The notes below the pieces were generated by a model that saw only the letters and a program-made list of their open reading frames with translations, was not told where the DNA came from and did no database searches. A program made the translations under genes and the position numbers. This document shows positions 56,761 to 64,000 of a stretch of 64,000 bases of DNA, piece by piece (within the stretch, counting starts at the first letter, position 1; each line of letters begins with the position of its first letter). This stretch comes from Zygnema circumcarinatum (lineage: Eukaryota; Streptophyta; Zygnematophyceae; Zygnematales; Zygnemataceae). The stretch spans positions 3,396,900 to 3,460,899 of the forward strand of contig CM074808.1 of assembly GCA_037447605.1 (NCBI GenBank). The letters run 5' to 3'.

Positions 56761-57770
56761 AGGGCCAGCGAGGGCCGCTGATTCGCTCACGGCGTGGCCG
56801 GAAATCGAGGCGGGAAAGTCGGAGAGAGGTTCAGTCAAAAGGACGAACCAGTTTGAGCGTTCGCACGGTGTGAATGGTCAGAACGGCTCCTTGCTGGATA
56901 TTGCGACACGTTGACAACCGCGTGCCTTTACGGGTACTTTTGCGCCCAACCCAAATTTTGGAGCCGGCCGGTAAGGAATCCTAATCATATCTATGCGAGC
57001 CGGAACTCGAACCCTAATTTTGTAACCCTAACCCATGTACATTTGATGGCCTCGCCATCGTGAGATCAACGCCACCTCCACCTAATTTTTCATTACCGGT
57101 AGCCTAATTTTTATCCACATTGGCAAGGTTTTTGACGATGGTTCTGGTTTGTACCATTAGAAAAGATTGCGAATCATCATTGCCTATAACATATGGCAGA
57201 GGCTATTGCAGAAGCTAACTATAATTTGCTTGACCTGACTAGTAGTTCGGCAGATGGTCTCAGAAAGCGTGAAGCATGAGATGATACTTCAGTTTCGCCC
57301 TGTAGCCTCTCTGCTTGCCGCAACTCTCGTTCGGCTTGCAACGACATCTTCATGAAACGAGGCTTAGAAAGGCGCGAGGCCTCTTTCCAGACAACAGGAA
57401 TGGTTCGTCATGGCTGAACTGGCAGAAGGTAGCAAGAGGGGAAAGCCGAGGATTGTAGACGACGAGGGCGCATACTTCTGATGCATGTGTGATGCGGAAC
57501 CTTCAGCTCCATTAGCAAGGTGGAACATGTGTTTTTATTGCACTTTGCTTCTTGTTATTTCGAGAGGGAGGAAGGGAGTAGAAAAGGGGGAGAAAGCCGA
57601 AGGGGGATGGGGGAATGGGCGAGAGGAGATCGGATAAAATCTCTGATTGCAACGAGCGCCGTCAAATAGGAATTTCAACGTAGAACAAATTGACACAAAG
57701 GAAAATGGCGAATTCAATGAAAAAAGAAAGAATCGTTCTATTATCAGATGCATTGATGCGTATCGGAGTG
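56761..57770. other. intergenic between LHCII gene 5 and TAF10
   Basis: Contains short CCCTAA runs near 57007-57030 (not a telomere). Nothing coding recognised. Confidence 0.45.
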
Positions 57771-59299
57771 CTAATTTTTCGTTGCCGCTGCTGAGTCTGC
57801 TGCAGGAGCTGCACTGTCCATGAAGTACTCGGTCTGCCGAAGGTTCACACCATACTGCAACCCCCACCTCACCCAACATGCATGAAGAGACAATAAAAAA
57901 ACATAAAAAAGGGAAAGAAGATATGCTGTTTCAAATATTCCCAGCACTTTACTGCTATTGATGTCCTCGAACGTGCAGTGAGGGGCTAAGAGCAAAATAC
58001 CTCCTTTAGAGCGCAAGCCAAATCTTCCGTACTCAATACCAACCTCCTATCCTGCCAAGCACAAAAACAAATATATATATATATATATATATAACAAAAC
58101 CATAGGTCAAATTAAAGTGAAATCTCAGCTGACATCTGCGTGCCTCCTTTCCGTTCCTCCTCTCGCACCACTGTCTCACCCTCCATCTCTACTTCCTCCC
58201 CCTTCCCTCGTTCGCTCTCACTCTCCCTCCTCCTTTCGCCTTCAAAAAGTGGAGTAAAGAGAACCAACCTGAGTTCGAGTATTCTTATCTTTCGTTGCCG
58301 TCGACTGCCTTATTCTGCAGTACCTGGAAACCCCCTCACCCAACCCTAACCTCTCAATTGCGAAAGCTCCACTTTGAAAGAGAAAGACAGCCGCTTTAGG
58401 GTTAAGGTGCTTTTTTAAGTTTAAATCAGCTCGCACCAGGAGTCACGGCTACGAAACTTCAGCGGACTCACAATTCACCAGAAACGACAAGAAAAAAAAA
58501 TGAAATCCCGAGCGGCGTGCACTATGTCATTGCATTCTAAACTGATGAGCGCATAATTCTACAATTGAAAAAATCATCATCGTGCCTCAGTACTCACTGC
58601 AACGAGTCGCTTGCAATTTCTCCAATGAACTTTTGAGCAGCTAGCGAAATGAGGCGGGTGCTGCTTCAACCAACCGCACATTCCCTACTGTCAATACTAA
58701 TGGTTGTGAATGCTTCAAGCAGGCGTTCATGCCCCGGCAAATGGGCGTGAGAGCAGAGGGAGAGGGAGTGAGAGCAGAGGGAGAGGGAGTGAAAGCGTAA
58801 TAGTGTAAGACAGGCCGAGAGTGGTGGAATGCATAGAGGGGAAGGAGAGAGGGCATAAAAGACGCGACGGAAAGGAGAGGGGAATAAAGTGGAGAAGCCT
58901 GATAGGGACCAGACGTGCGTATTGACGGTGAAGAGTAACTGAAAAAATTAAAGAAGAGCGAGAGAAGCGAGCTAGAGGGGCTGCAATTCCTCACACGCGC
59001 TTGTCAGGACAGCTGAAGCCGCTGCGCGCCAAGCAATCCTCCGTCAGCTCGTCGGGAATCTGCTTGTCATTCCACAGGGAGACAATAAGTCACCTCTGCG
59101 CTCTCTTCACCGCCCTCTCTCCCTCTCACACACTCGTCTCCCCCGTCCTCCCAAAGCTAGTCCCTTTCCAAACTCTAACCCTAATTGAACAGGCGCAGGA
59201 CACGTTCGGCGAATATCCACTCTTCAAAGCAGCCCTTACCGTTGGCGCGTAATCCTCCAGCGACGCCACGAACTCCTCCGGCGTCATACCTCCCTCCAT
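57771..59299 (-). CDS. TAF10: transcription initiation factor TFIID subunit 10
   Basis: A histone-fold subunit of TFIID and SAGA. Six exons close in phase: 59299-59240, 59059-58995, 58660-58598, 58323-58269, 58051-58001 and 57854-57771, encoding 125 residues, near the plant family length. It starts MEGGMTPEEFVASLEDYAPT, then IPDELTEDCLARSGFSCPDK, the histone-fold helix LISLAAQKFIGEIASDSLQ, the linker YCRIRQSTATKDKNTRTQ, and RRLVLSTEDLACALKEYGVN followed by LRQTEYF, which match TAF10 strongly. The tail is Ala-rich. The linker is shorter in Lys/Arg than in animal TAF10. The intron upstream of exon 3 contains GGGAGA repeats near 58755. Confidence 0.96.
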
Positions 59300-60277
59300 G
59301 GCCGCACCTCCTCCCTCTCTCCCTTACGGCGCCCTCTCCCTCATCTCCCGCGCAGAAAAGTCAAATCTGCCCTCCCTCCATCCCTCCCTCTCTGGCAGGC
59401 TCCATGTTCGCAGATCAGTCGGAAGGTAGCCCATATCGGACGTGTATTCGATACGGATCGGTTTATCAAATTGTGTCACCTGACTCACCTCCATACATTA
59501 CGAAATGTGCTCGATATCAGCGGGTAGATATCGACTGGCGATATTATCAGTGGATTACGAATTGGCGAGATATATCGAGAAACTAGAATAATTTCTTAAA
59601 ATCGCACCACAGGTGTTGTAGTGGACATTTGGCATGTCTTTCAAAATGTATTTATTCAAAAATGGACAAATTTCACAAATAAGCATTGCAAGAATGTGTG
59701 CTGCACAGTAGCTTTTGCTCAAGGCTTTGTTTTATCACCACGCTGTATTACAAAATGTTTCCTTCCTATACTCTTAACTTACCCATGTGGGTGAGAAATA
59801 TGTTAAAAATCACACAACTCTGTGATGCTAAACTACCGTCTACAGCCGCGCGCCACGTGGCCAATCTCGACGCCCCAAGGACGATTTGAGAGCAACCATC
59901 CAAAGAAGCAACACGCCTCCTAATCCCTGTCCCTCTACAGCCTCATGAATGCAGGCACATCCACTCCCTTCCGTCAGGAAAAAATTAGAGTGTTTTTCGT
60001 ATTCGTCCACGGGAAACTCACGAAAAGGTTTCATCATGCGGCACTAGTAAGAAAAATTCAAGTCAGCTTCTACAGAGCACTCGCAGACGCTGATCGGGCC
60101 TGACATCCGTCGCAATCGCTGACGGTCAAAACAGTCATTGCAAGGGCAAACTGCTTCCAAAGACATAGAGACCTTCACCCTTGAGACAAAGCCTCCTTTC
60201 TCACCATGAAACCGACACACTCACGCATCTCTAGTCGCAACAGACCTCCACCCGCAGCAACGCTCATGACATGAGCT
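59300..60277. other. upstream of TAF10, no gene recognised
   Basis: Has an exact GCCACGTGGC at 59852-59861 and a repeated ATATCGA/CGATAC motif around 59440-59580. A minus-strand frame near 60037-59900 (KPFREFPVDEYEKHSNFF) looks protein-like but stands alone. Confidence 0.35.
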
Positions 60278-60500
60278 ACACATGTCCATCAGAATTAGCA
60301 TGATAAGCCTCATGTTCCCGAAGGAATCAGTTGGAGCTCGTTGTTTATCATCATTGGACACGTTCACATATGTGACGAAAACTGCAACACTTTGAAGGAC
60401 ATGAGTGGCATGTCTCCGTCAGAATTAGCATGGTGTGTGAGATTCATATCCCAAAAGGAATCGCTTGAAGATCATAGTCAGTCATCATTGGATATGCTCA
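60278..60500. repeat. tandem repeat, two diverged units of about 120 bp
   Basis: Units at about 60275-60370 and 60397-60500 share TCAGAATTAGCATG, AAGGAATC and CATCATTGGA in the same order and spacing. A partial third resemblance lies near 60590. Confidence 0.75.
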
Positions 60501-63380
60501 CAGGAACAGGCTAGTCATACTCACACACCTCAATACAGGTGATGCCAGGCACGCAGAAAGTAGTTTTATCTACGCTGCCCACATGATGTGAGAATCATCC
60601 CATGATTGACATGAGGGTTTTTCCGAGCCACGCAGAATTGTACAGCTTTGAAAATGACATGCAAGACATAGCCAAGCGCTCAGTTCAAGAAGTCGTTTTT
60701 TCTGCTGTGCTCACACGATGCAAAGACCATAACAAACGCCATTTGGCATCTCTCCATAGCACACTTCTCTATCTTCAAACCTTCCCGGGTGGTGCGAATA
60801 CCCTTAACCAGTTCAACAAAGTGCCAGCGCTCAAGCCAAGGAGTCATGTGAAGCGAAAAGAAGTCACATCCATCAGGCGGTACACCTTCATTGAACTTTC
60901 CACAACAGCCCTAAAACAGGCTCTTCAATGTAAGATAAACAAAAAGCATCAGCAGGTACCCAGCAGAACTAGGTCGAGTTGTCAGAAGACACTTATTTAT
61001 GGCAGAAGGAGATTTTCCCAAATTCACCATATTTCAGAATGCTATGCACCCACCCTGAAGTAATAAAGCATCATAGGGAAAACCACAGACTTCCGCCTTC
61101 GGTGAATGTAATGATATTATACACATACAATAGCTGTGAATTCCGAACAATTTGATTTACAATAGAAGAAGGCTGCAGCAGACTTTCAACTCCTCTCCTC
61201 TTCGCCCTCTCATCTCCGCAAAAGCACTTGAACAGGCAGTCCCAGCCGTCAGGATAAGGTCAAGCCATCGCTTAGGAAAATCTGCCAAACAAAACAACAG
61301 ATGAAATGTCACCGTCTGGGCTTCCTTGAACGAACTGGAAGTAAGATTTCATCAGCAAACAACGGAACAGAACTGGTCTGCAATATCTGAGAAAAAGTCA
61401 ATTCAACATATCTTGGCTCCGATTAAGAAATTCAACCATTTATTTTTTCGCTTCATTGGCGCGAGCCTCAGAAGCGCGGATAAGTTTCTCGTCATAGCCA
61501 AAGCGATATCATAAAACACCATCCAACAATTCACGAAACGTCGATTCAATTTGAGTCACTAAAGCCTGGAGTATCAAAGAAACTGAATACAAGCCTTGGC
61601 ATGGCTTAGACTGACTAAGTTTGGACACGGGAATCAGGCTGGCACCTAGCCAAGACATGAGCAGGAAACAAGGATAATCACATCAGCGACCAAACTTGCT
61701 CGACTAAGCATGTCACAAGGATACAGAGCTCAGGCAATGCGATCCAGTTTCTCGATCACTGAACATCAGTAGCAGAACTGGCATGAACTGGTTAAAGCTC
61801 ATCATAGCTCTGTTCCAAAACCTTTCTTTCAATCCTCCAACTACACAGAATGGGCGTATAAAAAGACATCAGGCAGAGATAGCAAATTTACAGAGACATC
61901 AATGACACGAAAGAAAAGAAAGAAAAGATGTTCAGGTTGCAGTGGCATAACAAAAATAGGAACATCCAACGCACTTACCCAAATCTCGCGCTGCATCAAG
62001 ATATGCCGAATCCAAGCAAACAGTAGAGTATGAAGCTCTCACATCTGCCTGCAGGTTCAGGTTTCACATGCTGTTAAGCTCGCCAGCACGAAGTTCAATG
62101 TGGCTTCAAGGTTTAAGCATATCAAGCGCAATTGTAACAAAAGGACAACTTCCAGACAGCTGATTGTAGCCACCCCATTCGAGGTCATGACAAACAGGGA
62201 ATCGCCAGATCCCGGAGTAGGAGTGACATTCACTCTAGCCTGCCCCCAAAACGCTCTCCAGCCATTGCCAGGTGTTTCAAGTCCGGCCGCTACGGCGCTC
62301 TGCCAAAGGTGCAGGCAAATTTTCGTAGTCGCTGCAAGTAGAAAATAACATCCACATAATGCAACTTCATGCAGTCTAGTCAAGTAGACTAAGTGAAAAC
62401 CTCACCTCCCTTCGCTACTCAGAGGACATCCTTTCTAACGGGAAAACCACTTGCCGTCGAACAACAGACGGAATTGGTAGTTCCCATTACAATCATGTAT
62501 CGGGCGCTATTTCCACTTCCATCAGATAGAGATCAACTACCTGCAGCAAACGAAAGGGCTATCGCATGGAATAAGCGGACAGTAAAGCAGTTAAAATTCA
62601 GATCCAGAACCACTAGACTCCATAAGTGCACACCAGAGTTGGAGAATATCTAGTCTAAGCCAAATCATAAATTTGTTGCAACAAAAATACATGTACAGCA
62701 AGTGATTGTTAAAAAACTCATCCAGGTTATTAACCTGTACTCATAACTGCCCACTTGCCGGTGTACTCTTGCAGTCAGCCATTCAACGCATGCGCAATGA
62801 GTGGCGCAGAGTTGTACACACGGGACTGCATAAACAATCACTTAGAGAAGCCACCCACTTCTGCGTGAAAGTGACTATACTCATCCAAAACAAGCCTGAC
62901 TGAACTGATGAACAATACACACACTATGGAGGAATATAAGGGTCGTTTTGTCTAACCCACTTGACTATCCTGCATGCACGTTACCAAAATAGCCATACCA
63001 AAGCTGCGAGACATGCCAGATCCCAATCATCAAATCAAGAGGCAGGTACCTGCATCAACAATCATCACATACACACCTCATCTCCTTTTCAGCTTCCAGC
63101 CTGCTGGGAGGCTGCAGCCGAACAGCCCACCAAGAAGCCAGCTCCATCTCCATGCCTGGCTAGGCTTTGCCAAGAATTCCTTCGGCAATCACCTACTGCA
63201 TCCACCACTTCTACGGCTTCACTTTCTTCTTTCCTTCCTGCAGTCAAAAGAGCTTGCCATCCCTTGCTTTATGTTCCAAGGTGCTGCAGCCAGCCAACCT
63301 GCCTCCAGCCGAAATTGCGGCGGCTCGCAGACTTTAAATTCTCCATATGGTGTCGACCATCCTGAAGCTGCTGCAGCAGG
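60501..63380. other. region with unassigned possible minus-strand exons
   Basis: Several minus-strand segments have both exon-like frames and splice signals: 62058-61982 (ADVRASYSTVCLDSAYLDAARDL), 62320-62170 (AVAAGLETPGNGW) and 61278-61150 (FPKRWLDLILTAGTACSSAF). I could not join them in phase or recognise a family. Plus-strand sequence at 63090-63330 is also open and flanked by AG/GT signals. Confidence 0.25.
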
Positions 63381-63396
63381 GTTCAGATCGAAGCTA

Positions 63397-63540
63397 AACA
63401 ACTACAGCTACAGCTACAGCCAAAGATACAGCCACAGCTACAGCCACAGCTTTTGCCATAGCTTATGATACAGCCACAGCTACAGCTTTTGCTACAGCTA
63501 CAGCGTGTGCTACAGCCGCAGATACAGCCACAGCTACAGT
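63397..63540. repeat. CTACAG/CCACAG hexamer minisatellite
   Basis: Imperfect hexamers ACAGCT/ACAGCC with TTTTGC interruptions. One plus frame reads as Tyr-Ser repeats (NNYSYSYSQRYSHSYSHSF), the minus frame as Cys-Gly repeats. No sign that either is a gene. Confidence 0.85.
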
Positions 63541-64000
63541 GTCCTGGTATCGGCGTACCGAGCATATCGGTCAACGAGCGACTTCGCATACGCAATGCGA
63601 CGCGCGCCATTGGTCCATTCGACTGTGCGATGTCGCATGGCGGCCCCTCTCCCCCTACCTCTCTCTCTCCCTCGCGCAGCCCCGCATCGCTTTCTCTGAC
63701 CGGCTCCCTCCCCATTGTCACTTGGCAGCTCCCTCTCTCTCTCGTCCCTTCTCTCCCCTCTGAGAGTGAGGGAGAAAGCCTGCCGTGAGAGGAGCAAAAG
63801 GGAGAGGTTGCTTTCTGTGTGTGCAGTGGTTACGAACAAAATATGTGCAAAAATGCAAGTTCTCAAGCACAGTCCCAACAAGCCACAAAAATACGATAGG
63901 CTTGTCACGACCTACAAAACCCAGAATTTTATTATAAGATAAGGGTCATGCCTGTACATAGCCACCGTGATGCAACCCTAACCCTAATTTTTCAGCCCCC
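63541..64000. other. right edge, no gene recognised
   Basis: CT-rich at 63640-63760, then AT-rich. ACCCTAACCCTAA near 63976 is two telomere-like units only. Confidence 0.4.

Noticed and set aside
60602-61063. 153-codon plus-strand ORF
   Set aside because: No homology pattern that I recognise, no promoter or leader signal, and composition like chance AT-balanced sequence.
63976-64000. ACCCTAACCCTAA at the window edge (and CCCTAA runs near 57007)
   Set aside because: Only two units, inside unique sequence; not a telomere or a meaningful interstitial array.
1-64000. CRISPR arrays, operons or other prokaryotic systems
   Set aside because: All genes have eukaryotic introns and plant nuclear features; repeats present are microsatellites, LTRs and fold-back elements.

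Overview
The window is nuclear DNA of a green plant of the streptophyte lineage. The evidence is a set of light-harvesting complex II genes, an ENOD93-type gene, spliceosomal introns of about 30 to 1,300 bp with GT-AG and some GC-AG borders, Ty1/copia retrotransposons, and many G-box promoter motifs. Intron-poor LHC genes, short genes and abundant GA/CT microsatellites suggest a non-seed plant or a charophyte-grade alga. I do not commit to a genus. Exon borders below were assembled by hand from splice sites and reading phase. Genes for which every exon phase closes are UNG, prefoldin 3, eL27, TAF10, ENOD93, ArfGAP, the NHL protein and the LHC genes. The Borealin-like gene and the N-terminal half of the CPBP protease gene are only partly resolved.

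Layout. 1-4.45 kb: a Borealin-like gene (minus) whose introns hold long GA/CT tracts. 5.4-5.7 kb: a small unassigned ORF. 5.89-6.59 kb: a long imperfect hairpin. 7.1-8.7 kb: an ArfGAP gene (minus) whose start codon lies inside a tandem G-box repeat. 9.4-13.1 kb: nuclear uracil-DNA glycosylase (minus), head to head with an ENOD93-like gene (14.1-15.8 kb, plus). 16.3-18.3 kb: prefoldin subunit 3 (minus). 19.2-29.2 kb: four LHCII genes. Two are intronless, convergent and encode identical proteins; two have one intron and are divergent. A fifth LHCII gene lies at 55.4-56.5 kb. 32.4-42.05 kb: a 9.7 kb copia array of LTR-internal-LTR-internal-LTR. 42.4-43.7 kb: a secreted NHL-repeat protein whose upstream region the copia insertion appears to have split. 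45.3-48.1 kb: ribosomal protein eL27 (minus). 49.1-53.3 kb: a CPBP/CAAX-type membrane protease (minus). 57.8-59.3 kb: TAF10 (minus). 59.3-64 kb: no gene that I can name.

Themes. The five LHCII genes encode trimeric antenna proteins of the thylakoid. Three keep an RRT motif near the mature N-terminus (the classic phosphorylation context for state transitions) and two lack it. Their coding sequences are nearly the same while their UTRs and introns differ, which points to concerted evolution. The other named genes are housekeeping functions: base-excision repair, chaperone, ribosome, TFIID/SAGA, membrane traffic and cell division. The exact palindrome GCCACGTGGC occurs 14 times in 64 kb, including inside four stretches of exon or ORF where it encodes Arg-His-Val-Ala. 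The features that most deserve follow-up are this decamer, the hairpin, the LHCII conversion pattern, and the copia array with a tRNA-anticodon-type primer site and a gag start codon inside the LTR.
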